Shown here: piece after piece, positions 45,326 to 53,092 of the stretch
Numbering within the stretch: position 1 is the first letter of the stretch
Layout of the letters: each line of letters starts with the position of its first letter
Assembly (NCBI RefSeq): GCF_900129275.1
Contig: NZ_FQUX01000006.1
Span: forward strand, 207,138 to 271,137
Origin: Arenibacter palladensis
GTDB lineage: Bacteria; Bacteroidota; Bacteroidia; Flavobacteriales; Flavobacteriaceae
Reading direction: 5' to 3'
DNA: 64,000 bases
Notes under the pieces: generated by a model
What the model saw: the letters and a program-made list of their open reading frames with translations, nothing else
Database searches by the model: none
What the model was told of the DNA's origin: nothing
Translations under genes and position numbers: made by a program

Positions 45326-46028
45326 GGTTGTTGTGGGTTGATATTGCCGCAATGGCATGTTCAAAATTGCTTTGTCCGGTTTTGGTCTTTAATTCCGAAA
45401 TACTGCCTTTAAAGTAAATTTTACCTTCCAGCAGATATACGATCTGGTCGGAAACCTCTTCTACAAACTGCATAATGTGGGAGGTGATCAAAAAGGTCTT
45501 TCCCTTAGCCTTTTCTTCAAAAATAAGTTCCTTAAGGCGGATCAGCGCCAAGGGATCCAGACCATTGGTGGGTTCGTCTAAAATAATCAAGGGACTGTCG
45601 AACATAAAGGTCAATACAATGTTTACCTTTTGTTTGGTTCCCCCGGAAAGGTTGCTCAATTTTTTATCCAGAAAAGGCTCCAATCCAAATAGGCCGATTA
45701 ACTTTTGCTCATTGCTGGGTTTCTGCCTAATATCCTTTATCATTGCTATTAATTCCTTAACCCTAAGGTTTCCTGGGAAATTGGCAATTTGGGGAAGGTA
45801 ATTTATGTCCTGACGATACTTCCACTTATTTCTAACTGGGGAATCCATCACGGTTATGCTGCCTTTATTGGGAATTACCATCCCCAGTAAGGTTTTTATC
45901 AAAGTAGTTTTACCGGAACCATTGGGTCCCAGGATAGCAAAAATTCCACCTTGGTGAATATCGAGCTCCAATCCGGCCAATACCACATTTTTACCAAATC
46001 TCTTATGAAGGCTTTCAACCTGTATCAT
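45318..46028 (-). CDS. nosF: Nos ABC transporter ATP-binding protein NosF
   Basis: 236 residues. Walker A GPNGSGKTTLIKT is near residue 35, the signature LSGGTKQKVNIVL near 126, Walker B PLIILDEPTNGLDP near 149, and the switch His in LITSHIM. It powers the NosY permease. It overlaps nosD by 4 bp upstream and nosY by 8 bp downstream, a sign of tight coupling. Confidence 0.94.
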   Translation of the reverse strand: MIQVESLHKRFGKNVVLAGLELDIHQGGIFAILGPNGSGKTTLIKTLLGMVIPNKGSITVMDSPVRNKWKYRQDINYLPQIANFPGNLRVKELIAMIKDIRQKPSNEQKLIGLFGLEPFLDKKLSNLSGGTKQKVNIVLTFMFDSPLIILDEPTNGLDPLALIRLKELIFEEKAKGKTFLITSHIMQFVEEVSDQIVYLLEGKIYFKGSISELKTKTGQSNFEHAIAAISTHNNHD

Positions 46029-47263
46029 TTAATTTTTTTCATTAAAGGTTTTGCATCAACTAATTCGTCCGGAGTAAAAACAGGGGACACTTTTTCCGAA
46101 AAATCGATAATATCCATAAATAGACTGCGCAACAGAATAATAGTTTCTGGGGTTCTGTTTACGATATAGGAAAACAATTTTACCGGTCTGTAGGGAATAT
46201 CCCCAGTTCCGTTCCTATCCAGATCATAACCTGTATAGTCGCTCCAATAGTTTTCCTCAAAAATATTATCGTTCAAATTGCTATTGTAGGCCAGATCAAA
46301 GGAATTGTACATAAAGTTATTATGGTTAAAGGTATTGGAATAACAGGCTCCACGTACTTTAATGGCCCATCCATTTTTTATGAAATTATTTTTTGAATAA
46401 TTTATCCTATTGGAGCCTTCAATGCTGATACCCACCGTATTCTCCTCAAAGGTATTGCCCGTAATTTCCGCATCGTTGATCTCTTTTAACAACACGCCAA
46501 AGGAAGTGGTTCCCCAATTCTTTTTAAACGTATTGCCCAGCATTTTTATCCTTTTGGAAAACATGACCGCTACCCCTGCCCCATTATTCTCAAAGGTATT
46601 GTCCTTATAAATGTCATCATTGGAGAACATAAAGTGAAGCCCATACCGAAGATTGTCCGAACTAATGTTGTTTTCAATGGTGATATTGTCCGAGAACTCC
46701 AGGTAGATGCCATCCCTAACATGTTGAACAATATTGCGCTCCACAACTATATTTTGCGAATACCACAGTTGTATACCATTCCCCGAATTGTATTCGTCCA
46801 CGGCATCCCCGATGATCTTATTATGGTATACCCTGCCGTTCTTGCTCTTCTCCAAATAAATACCGAAAAACAGCTTTTCCAGCACCACGTTCTGTATTAA
46901 AAAGTTTTCGCTCTGCACCACCCTTATGGCGGCATAATCTGCCGTATAACTGGTGCCCACGTTTATAATAAAAAGGCCGTCTATGGTAACATTGTTTGAA
47001 ACTACGGTTATGATCTCGCCATTATCCTCCCCATCAATTACAGGATAGTTTTCCCCAATGATGGTCAAGGGTTTGGTGACTTGAATATTGAATTCCTTAT
47101 AGGTACCTTTTTTGATCAAAAGTGTATCAAAATCAGCAGCCACGGCTATGCCTTGCTTTATGGTTTTCACCTCACAGGATCCACAGACCGTAATGGTCCC
47201 AGCCCACAAATGATTACCAACAAGACATAACAGAAAACAGAAAAGTACTGTTATCCTTCCCAT
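46025..47263 (-). CDS. nosD: Periplasmic copper/sulfur maturation protein NosD
   Basis: 412 residues. The signal peptide is MGRITVLFCFLLCLVGNHLWAG. A right-handed beta-helix of CASH repeats follows (NIVVERNIVQHVRDGIYLEF, NITIENNISSDNLRYGLHF and similar), then the NosD end with NDNIFEENYWSDYTGYDLDRNGTGDIPY. It acts with NosFY in CuZ assembly. The start overlaps the cupin stop by one base, and the stop overlaps nosF by 4 bp. Confidence 0.94.
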   Translation of the reverse strand: MGRITVLFCFLLCLVGNHLWAGTITVCGSCEVKTIKQGIAVAADFDTLLIKKGTYKEFNIQVTKPLTIIGENYPVIDGEDNGEIITVVSNNVTIDGLFIINVGTSYTADYAAIRVVQSENFLIQNVVLEKLFFGIYLEKSKNGRVYHNKIIGDAVDEYNSGNGIQLWYSQNIVVERNIVQHVRDGIYLEFSDNITIENNISSDNLRYGLHFMFSNDDIYKDNTFENNGAGVAVMFSKRIKMLGNTFKKNWGTTSFGVLLKEINDAEITGNTFEENTVGISIEGSNRINYSKNNFIKNGWAIKVRGACYSNTFNHNNFMYNSFDLAYNSNLNDNIFEENYWSDYTGYDLDRNGTGDIPYRPVKLFSYIVNRTPETIILLRSLFMDIIDFSEKVSPVFTPDELVDAKPLMKKIK

Positions 47264-47562
47264 TATCTAATGATCAGAAATTTGGAATTTTCCTCGGCAG
47301 ACACCCAATGTGGCACATCTTTGGGAAAGCTAAAGTGTTGTTGCCCACTTATAAAATAGGATTTACCATTGATATGAAAGATGATCTTTCCTTCCAAAAC
47401 AATCAATTGAACATCCCTAGGGGCGGTATGTTCCGGAAAAATGGCATCCTTTTCCAAGCTAACATTCAAAATCTCCAAGGCATCTGTTTTTACCAATTTA
47501 TTTACCTGAAGCTTATTGTATTCCTGATTTTTTATCTGATCGTTAATGGTGTACATAGTCAT
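47263..47562 (-). CDS. Cupin domain protein of the nos operon
   Basis: 99 residues. A single cupin: AIFPEHTAPRDVQLIVLEGKIIFHI carries motif 1 and FSFPKDVPHWVSAEE motif 2. It overlaps nosD by one base and is part of the nos operon in this lineage. It resembles the cupin near ric (40438) in size and place next to NO/N2O genes. Its role is unknown. ATG 47556 is another possible start. Confidence 0.8.
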   Translation of the reverse strand: MTMYTINDQIKNQEYNKLQVNKLVKTDALEILNVSLEKDAIFPEHTAPRDVQLIVLEGKIIFHINGKSYFISGQQHFSFPKDVPHWVSAEENSKFLIIR

Positions 47563-47639
47563 TGTTTTTTAAGGCCATTTATTTCCAAACATATCTAAAT
47601 GTCAGAATCAACATAAAAGCCAGTTCTTGATAACCTTCC

Positions 47640-47662
47640 AAAGCAATCCCTTGGATTGCTTT
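47640..47662. repeat. Hairpin between nosL and the cupin gene
   Basis: AAAGCAATCC (47640-47649) and GGATTGCTTT (47653-47662) form a perfect 10-bp stem with a CTT loop. On the minus (operon) strand no T-run follows, so it may protect or process the mRNA rather than end it. Confidence 0.5.
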
Positions 47663-47670
47663 TTGGATGT

Positions 47671-48105
47671 CTATAAGTTAAATCTTAGTTTAAGTTGTTC
47701 CCAGGTCAATAGGTCCCCCTCATACGTCATTAGGGCATCCACTGCCGCTTGCTCCGTCTTAAAGGCCGTTAAAAATTCCCCCATGGGACTAGGAATGCGT
47801 TCACTGATCAGATAGGTAGCTTTAGTTGCATTTATCAATTCCCCAGGTTGATTGTAATCATTGACCAGATAAAGGGCTACCTGTTTCTGGTCTATATCCT
47901 TGAGGTGGTTCATCATACATTCACTGGAATCGAACTTAAAGACCTTACCTTTATCCGTAACAATTTCAGCGGCATGTTGCCGGTCCACAATGGTCATTCT
48001 ACAAAAATGACATCCATCAGATCCATAGGCAATGGGCTTAGGACCAACGTTACAGGACGTGACCAACATTAAAAACATAAAAACAACTATACTATACTTC
48101 ACCAT
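47671..48105 (-). CDS. nosL: Copper chaperone lipoprotein NosL
   Basis: 144 residues. Lipobox VTSC near residue 18. The copper-binding GCHFCRM (Cys-x2-Cys-x-Met) is near residue 31, then DKGKVFKFDSSECMMNHL. NosL binds Cu(I) and delivers it for NosZ maturation. It lies 9 bp after the NosB-like gene. A 108-bp gap with a hairpin separates it from the cupin gene. Confidence 0.93.
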   Translation of the reverse strand: MVKYSIVVFMFLMLVTSCNVGPKPIAYGSDGCHFCRMTIVDRQHAAEIVTDKGKVFKFDSSECMMNHLKDIDQKQVALYLVNDYNQPGELINATKATYLISERIPSPMGEFLTAFKTEQAAVDALMTYEGDLLTWEQLKLRFNL

Positions 48106-48114
48106 ATCTTAAAA

Positions 48115-48759
48115 TTATGCAGCTACCGCTTTTTTTGATTGCTGTTTTACCTTTGTCCCCTTACTCTTCCAACCTATATAGGATGCCAGCAATGTAAGCG
48201 ACATTCCGATGAACATCATATAGGCCCCAATACTTGGAAGGGAGGTTACATCAAAATTCAACATTTTTTGGAAACCCAACAAGGGTGGTTTATAGGTCAT
48301 TGGGGTTCCATCCTCATTGACAACCTTTATGATGGCATGTGGATCCAAGTTGGAACCATAATCCGTTAGCCATTCATTAAAGTCGTACATACCCAGAACG
48401 CCTAAAACGGACATCAAAACAAACCAGCCCAAAAACCATTTAAAATCTACTTTTCCAAAGAATCCCAATAGCCCTATTAGCACTCCAAGTACCACCATTC
48501 CTATAATTACCTTGGGAAAAACATCAAATTCCCACATTTCCCCGGGTTTTGGAATCGTCTTCATACCAATATAATGATTTAATCCGTCTATATTCTGTAA
48601 ATCAAATTCTGAGACACCCTCAATTCCTGAAATATGAATATTCATGCCCAATGGTTCTGGATATTGAGGCGCTCCCAACATAATGTTCCACAAAGGAAAG
48701 GCAAACAATCCCAATAGAAATAGGGGACCAATAATCATTATTAAACTTGCATTTTTCAT
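48115..48759 (-). CDS. NosB-like membrane protein of the clade II nos cluster
   Basis: 214 residues with four hydrophobic helices: LIMIIGPLFLLGLFAFPLWNI, VIIGMVVLGVLIGLLGF, WFLGWFVLMSVLGVLGM and AYMMFIGMSLTLLASYIGW. A periplasmic-size loop between helices 1 and 2 and the YDFNEWLTDYGSNLDPHA segment are distinctive. Membrane proteins of this size directly follow nosZ in clade II clusters, where they are called nosB; the name rests on place and topology. It is separated from nosZ by an attenuator-like hairpin. Confidence 0.75.
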   Translation of the reverse strand: MKNASLIMIIGPLFLLGLFAFPLWNIMLGAPQYPEPLGMNIHISGIEGVSEFDLQNIDGLNHYIGMKTIPKPGEMWEFDVFPKVIIGMVVLGVLIGLLGFFGKVDFKWFLGWFVLMSVLGVLGMYDFNEWLTDYGSNLDPHAIIKVVNEDGTPMTYKPPLLGFQKMLNFDVTSLPSIGAYMMFIGMSLTLLASYIGWKSKGTKVKQQSKKAVAA

Positions 48760-48831
48760 TTCTTATCGTCATTTTATTATTTACAAATCGAAAAATGTAT
48801 TGGATGGTTGTCCCCTTCTTCAACTTGTTAA

Positions 48832-48866
48832 AAAAGCGGGCAGTTTCTTAAACTAGACCCGCTTTT
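48832..48866 (-). terminator. Attenuator/terminator after nosZ
   Basis: AAAAGCGGG at 48832-48840 pairs with CCCGCTTTT at 48858-48866, and an inner AGTTT/AAACT pair extends the stem. On the minus strand the hairpin ends in TTTTTT. It lies 28 bp after the nosZ stop and about 70 bp before the next operon gene. It therefore probably lets only part of the transcript reach the accessory genes. Confidence 0.8.
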
Positions 48867-48893
48867 CATCTTAAAAACTAATAATAAGTAATC

Positions 48894-50855
48894 TTAATCG
48901 CCTAGGGACCAGGATAGCTCTATGTTGGAATTTGCTGGTGAAACCCTAACATATCCTTGCATCTCTTGGTGAAGTGCAGAACAGAAATCGGTACAGTAGA
49001 ACGGCCATACCCCAACTTGTTTAGGTTCCCAGATAATTGTCTTGGTCTGACCCGGCATAACCAACAATTCGGAGGTGTTAGCACCTATTACAGCAAAACC
49101 GTGTGGTACATCAAAATCCTGTTCTTGATTGGTTATATGGAAATATACTTTGTCGCCCACCTTAACACCTTCAATGTTGTCAGGAGTAAAATGACTTCTG
49201 ATGGTTGACATATAAATATGAACATCCTTACCATCGCGCACTACCTTGGCATCAGCTGCCCCTAAGGTAGCATATGGGTGTTTGTTTTCTGCCAGCTTAT
49301 AGATCTTCTGCGATTTTGGCGCTAGGATCTCAGCCGGGATTCCTGCCGCATAGTGTGGCTCTCCATGAGTGGGGAAATCATAAATAAGTTCCATTTTATC
49401 TCCTGAAATATCATATAATTGAGCAGAGTGCTCCAATTCAGGACCTGTGGGCAAATATCTATCCTTGGTAATCTTGTTCATCGCTACTACATATTTACCA
49501 AAGGGCTTTCTTGAATTTCCTCCTGGAATCATCAAGTGACCTACAGAATAATAAGTTGGCTTTCTATCGATAACCTCCCAAGTTCCCAATTTCCACATCA
49601 CCACCTCCGAAGAGATAAAGAAGGTAGTATAGGCATTGCCCTCGCCATCAAATTCGGTATGTAATGGTCCAAGACCACCACTTTTTACGGTTCCGGCTAG
49701 TACGTCCTCAAATTTTAGGATAGGAATGCCATAGGCTTCCCCATCAAACTTTTTACCTTCAATGGCCGCAATCATTTTATCAAAAGAGTGCACTGTTAAA
49801 TCTGCCGACAGCTTTCCGTTACCAATAATATATTCGCCAGAAGGATCCACATCACAACCGTGAGGTGATTTTGGAGTGGGTAAGAAAAATACCGCTCCAG
49901 GTATTTTGGTAGGATCTACGGTAAGAACTTCTTTTCTCATAATAGAGGTTGCCGTATGGGTATGCTCGTCATATACGTTATGAGCGTAATTTGCAGGCAT
50001 TTTTGTACCACCTCCATTGTTTACGTATTCTTCGATTTTTTTCCAGTTTATAGCTGCAATAAAATCCTTGTCATTTTGAGATGCGTTAACCTCTAAAAGC
50101 GAGTTAGCCTCTTCCGTATTATAGGTGGTAAAGAAGAACCAACCGTGGGATTTTCCACGTCCGGGATGTGATAGATCATAGTTAAAACCAGGCATCAATA
50201 TTTGGAATTTAATATCCATATGGCCATGTTCCGGATCTACACTAATAAAGGATAAGGCACCCTTAAAATTGCCCTTGTATTCCTTAATTGGCATATCGGC
50301 CTGGGGAACAGGTACCGAGAAACGGGTTCCTGCCACAACATATTCGGTGTTTTCGGTAATGAAGGACGAACTGTGGTTACCGGCACTATTGGGTACCTCA
50401 ATGATTTCCTCAGTTTCAAAGGTCGTAAGGCTTATACGTGCAATCCTTGGGGTGTTATTTCCATTTATAAAGATCCATCTTCCGTCCAATTCTCCATTGG
50501 TTTGACTGATATCAGGGTGGTGGGAGTCATCCCATGGCACAAAGCCAAAAGAGGTGTTCAACATTGGCTTGGTCTCCTCCGAATAGCCGTAGCCAGAGGT
50601 GGCAAATTGGGAGAATACGGGGATTTCCTTGAACATACGTCCAGATGGCAGTCCATAAACTGTTAGGTTGCCGCTATATCCCCCGGACATAAAGGCGTAA
50701 AACTCGTCATGTTCCCCAGGGGCCACATAGACTTTTTCAGCGTTGCTCGAATTTAATGCTCCTGAAGAACCTTTGCCTTGATTGCCGTTACCGCAACTAG
50801 TCAATAAGGCGGCAAAGCCCAAGAGTCCCATTACTAAATAGGTATGCTTTTTCAT
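48894..50855 (-). CDS. nosZ: Nitrous oxide reductase, Sec-dependent clade II type
   Basis: 653 residues. The signal is of Sec/lipoprotein type (LLTSC near residue 21) with no twin-arginine, which marks clade II. The N-terminal propeller holds WDDSHHPDISQTNGELDGRW and other CuZ histidines. The C-terminal cupredoxin has the CuA site CTDFCSALHQEM with Cys621, Cys625, His629 and Met632. The enzyme reduces N2O to N2 in the periplasm or at its membrane. It is the third gene of the operon, after the cytochrome and fasciclin genes, and has no nosR. Confidence 0.97.
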   Translation of the reverse strand: MKKHTYLVMGLLGFAALLTSCGNGNQGKGSSGALNSSNAEKVYVAPGEHDEFYAFMSGGYSGNLTVYGLPSGRMFKEIPVFSQFATSGYGYSEETKPMLNTSFGFVPWDDSHHPDISQTNGELDGRWIFINGNNTPRIARISLTTFETEEIIEVPNSAGNHSSSFITENTEYVVAGTRFSVPVPQADMPIKEYKGNFKGALSFISVDPEHGHMDIKFQILMPGFNYDLSHPGRGKSHGWFFFTTYNTEEANSLLEVNASQNDKDFIAAINWKKIEEYVNNGGGTKMPANYAHNVYDEHTHTATSIMRKEVLTVDPTKIPGAVFFLPTPKSPHGCDVDPSGEYIIGNGKLSADLTVHSFDKMIAAIEGKKFDGEAYGIPILKFEDVLAGTVKSGGLGPLHTEFDGEGNAYTTFFISSEVVMWKLGTWEVIDRKPTYYSVGHLMIPGGNSRKPFGKYVVAMNKITKDRYLPTGPELEHSAQLYDISGDKMELIYDFPTHGEPHYAAGIPAEILAPKSQKIYKLAENKHPYATLGAADAKVVRDGKDVHIYMSTIRSHFTPDNIEGVKVGDKVYFHITNQEQDFDVPHGFAVIGANTSELLVMPGQTKTIIWEPKQVGVWPFYCTDFCSALHQEMQGYVRVSPANSNIELSWSLGD

Positions 50856-50889
50856 TGTTTTTGATTTAATTGATTATTGAGTTCTATAA

Positions 50890-51471
50890 TTATTCTGTTG
50901 GGGGCAACATTACTTTGTCTACCACATGTACAATTCCGTTGCCCGCAGGTACACTGGCCAAAATTTTAGCGCCGCCTACCAAAACATCTTCCCCTACTAC
51001 CTCAACGGCAACGTTCTGATCATTGGCCTGCCCCAATTTTTTAAACTTCATTAAAAATTCCTTGCTGTAATTACCAGCCGTAACATGATATTTTAGAATA
51101 TTGGCCAAAGCCGCTTTGTTCTCCGGCTTTAATAGGTCTTCCACAGTGCCTTCGGGCAAGGCTGCGAACGCTTCATTGGTAGGGGCAAATACCATTAGGG
51201 GACCTGCATTTACCAAGGCGTTTTCCAATTCCGCGGCCTGCACCGCTGCCACCAAAGTAGAATGGTCTGGGGAACCCATTGCAATCTGCAGAACATTGGG
51301 CGTGGAACCATCATCTTCGATAAAGGCCTGGCCCTGCTTTTCAACTTCCTCCGTCCCAGCGTTGTCCTGGGTAGGGGAGGTTGCCGTCTTCGCTTCATTT
51401 TTACAACTGAACATAACGCCCAGCATCAGAAATGATAATATAAATGCCTTTAAATTGGTTGTCGGGAACAT
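50890..51471 (-). CDS. Fasciclin (FAS1) domain lipoprotein
   Basis: 193 residues. Lipobox VMFSC near residue 22. One FAS1 domain lies from about 62: NVLQIAMGSPDHSTLVAAV, VFAPTNEAFAALPEGTVEDLL, KAALANILKYHVTAG, and GNGIVHVVDKVMLP at the end. It lies between the cytochrome c and nosZ genes. A role in bringing the periplasmic nos components together is only a guess. Confidence 0.9.
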   Translation of the reverse strand: MFPTTNLKAFILSFLMLGVMFSCKNEAKTATSPTQDNAGTEEVEKQGQAFIEDDGSTPNVLQIAMGSPDHSTLVAAVQAAELENALVNAGPLMVFAPTNEAFAALPEGTVEDLLKPENKAALANILKYHVTAGNYSKEFLMKFKKLGQANDQNVAVEVVGEDVLVGGAKILASVPAGNGIVHVVDKVMLPPTE

Positions 51472-51489
51472 AGTGTTATATATTTAAGA

Positions 51490-51996
51490 TTATAAGGTTC
51501 TAAAGTATTCCAATACTGCCCTGGCCTGTTCTTCGGTAAGTCCTTGATTGGCCATTGGAGCTCCGTTAAATTCGGCCAATAAAGCTTTTGCCAACGGATC
51601 TTCCTTTACCATAACCTCAGGGTTCAAGATCATGTTCATCACCCATTCTGGGCTACGTCTTTCTAATATGCCTTTTGGAGCAGGCCCTATGAATTTTTTA
51701 TCTACCCTATGACAGGCCAAACACATTTGGTTATAGACTTCCTCTCCTTTTTTGGCCATTTCCTGATCCACTTCGGCGGCCAAACTTACCGAGGTAATGG
51801 GCCCAACTCCTTTGTTGGTCAAATCTATGGTCTCAGAGGGTTTTACATCTGATGCGGCCGGCGCTGGCGCAGGTTGTTCCGTTGTGGTCTTTGCCCTGTC
51901 CACGCTAAAACCTTCTTTTTTCTTTTCTTCCTTACCTCCACAGCTCATCATTAAAACTGAAAAAAGAACTGCGCTACTTTTTAAAATTATTTTCAT
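51490..51996 (-). CDS. Monohaem c-type cytochrome lipoprotein, first gene of the nos operon
   Basis: 168 residues. Lipobox MMSC near residue 18 and a Pro/Ala-rich linker lead to one haem motif, CLACH near residue 93. The distal Met is probably in FNGAPMANQGLTEE. As there is no nosR and no other cytochrome nearby, it is the likely electron donor to NosZ. ATG 51996 is chosen over a GTG just before. The FNR-like and Rrf2-like sites lie upstream. Confidence 0.92.
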   Translation of the reverse strand: MKIILKSSAVLFSVLMMSCGGKEEKKKEGFSVDRAKTTTEQPAPAPAASDVKPSETIDLTNKGVGPITSVSLAAEVDQEMAKKGEEVYNQMCLACHRVDKKFIGPAPKGILERRSPEWVMNMILNPEVMVKEDPLAKALLAEFNGAPMANQGLTEEQARAVLEYFRTL

Positions 51997-52113
51997 CACT
52001 TTATTTTTATTTGTTGTTTATAGGTCGTTTTTAACTATTTGTACTTTTAATTTGAACGTTGTTGATGGAAAAGATTTAATGCATAATTTGCGATTTTTAA
52101 CAATTTATTGGGA

Positions 52114-52121
52114 CAAAATTA
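52114..52121 (-). promoter_or_regulatory. -7 element of the nos operon promoter
   Basis: On the minus strand this is TAATTTTG, an exact TAnnTTTG box. The predicted start is near 52109, giving a leader of about 113 nt. The plus-strand GGACAAA at 52111-52117, overlapping the box, matches one half of the Rrf2-like motif. Confidence 0.6.
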
Positions 52122-52143
52122 GGTTGCCATTGAAACAAAAAAC

Positions 52144-52157
52144 ATGATAAAAATCAT
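52144..52157. promoter_or_regulatory. FNR-like binding site of the nos operon
   Basis: ATGATAAAAATCAT is a perfect TGAT-N4-ATCA palindrome, differing from the FNR consensus only in the outermost base of each half. Its centre (52150.5) lies about 41 bp upstream of the predicted nos start, the classic position for class II FNR activation. No FNR/CRP gene is in the window. Confidence 0.65.
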
Positions 52158-52162
52158 ATTAA

Positions 52163-52176
52163 GGATAAAAATGTCC
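52163..52176. promoter_or_regulatory. Rrf2-like motif upstream of nos
   Basis: GGATAAAAATGTCC matches GGATAAATTTGTCC at the Rrf2 gene promoter at 12 of 14 positions, including the unpaired T and G. Its centre lies 19 bp beyond the FNR-like site. Confidence 0.5.
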
Positions 52177-52605
52177 TTTTTTTTGTTCGTTTATTCCTGA
52201 ATGAAACATTTAAATGGGTCCTTTTTGCTAAATAAACCACCCTTTAATACCCTAAATAATTGAGGTACAATAAAATAACCTTCACTTTACATGAATCTAT
52301 AAAATCCCAGATCCTAGGATTTAACTCAGCAGTATCTGTCTTTTAAATCTTTTACATATCTTAGTAAAAGCACTTCAATGGAAACATTGGTGCCAATTGT
52401 CAGGATAATTTTTGGGCCCTTTAAATTTATTTTCAAACCAACATTGAAGGTCCAAGAATGGGATATAAAATGATTTGCGACAATGTGGAGTGGTTTATTG
52501 GCATTTTACATTTAGCATTAACCTTTTACATCCTTTGTTTTTAATTATTAATCGCGCCATGGTCTTATCAACACAAGCCTATGCCCAATTGCGAACCCGT
52601 ATTTT

Positions 52606-53085
52606 ATGGCCAACTACGATATTACCATCGATAAGGAAAAATTCAATTTAAGTTCCAAGTATATAGCATCCCTGGATATTGTTCCCATAGGCAATCAGCA
52701 ATTTCACGCGCTTAGGCACAACCGGTCCTATAAGATCAAAATCTTGAATACCGATTTTGCCCAAAAAACTATGACCTTGGAAGTAAATGGCAATACTTAT
52801 GAAATGGTCCTGGCAGATGAGTATGATCAAATGGTAGACAAAATGGGATTGTTATCTACCAAAACCCATAAAATAAATAATATTAAAGCCCCCATGCCCG
52901 GGCTCATAATAGATGTTATGGCCATGATAGGACAAAAAGTAGAAACGGGAACTCCCTTGATAGTGCTATCGGCCATGAAAATGGAGAATATCATCACCTC
53001 TCAGGGGGAAGGCATTATAAAAAGTATAAATGTCGAGGTAAACGATGCTGTGGACAAAGGACAGCTAATTATTGAAATGGAATAG
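52606..53085 (+). CDS. Biotin carboxyl carrier subunit of acyl-CoA carboxylase
   Basis: 159 residues. The C-terminal biotinyl domain (about 90-159) holds the biotin site AMKMEN with Lys125, after APMPGLIIDVMAMIGQKVETG. The N-terminal part resembles the linker of propionyl-CoA carboxylase subunits. It carries biotin between the carboxylase encoded 7 bp downstream and the carboxyltransferase. The three subunits form one operon. Confidence 0.92.
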   Translation: MANYDITIDKEKFNLSSKYIASLDIVPIGNQQFHALRHNRSYKIKILNTDFAQKTMTLEVNGNTYEMVLADEYDQMVDKMGLLSTKTHKINNIKAPMPGLIIDVMAMIGQKVETGTPLIVLSAMKMENIITSQGEGIIKSINVEVNDAVDKGQLIIEME

Positions 53086-53092
53086 CCTTAGT

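Larger units (their letters stand above)
52000..52605. other. Long divergent regulatory region, nos operon / acyl-CoA carboxylase
   Basis: About 600 bp with no convincing gene. The left 180 bp holds the nos promoter, the FNR-like palindrome and the Rrf2-like motif. The right part is AT-rich and has no clear TAnnTTTG box for the carboxylase operon. A TTAATGCATAA palindrome lies near 52077 in the nos leader. Confidence 0.7.

Noticed and set aside
47640-47662. Terminator after nosL
   Set aside because: The T-run is on the wrong strand for the minus-strand operon, and genes downstream belong to the same unit.
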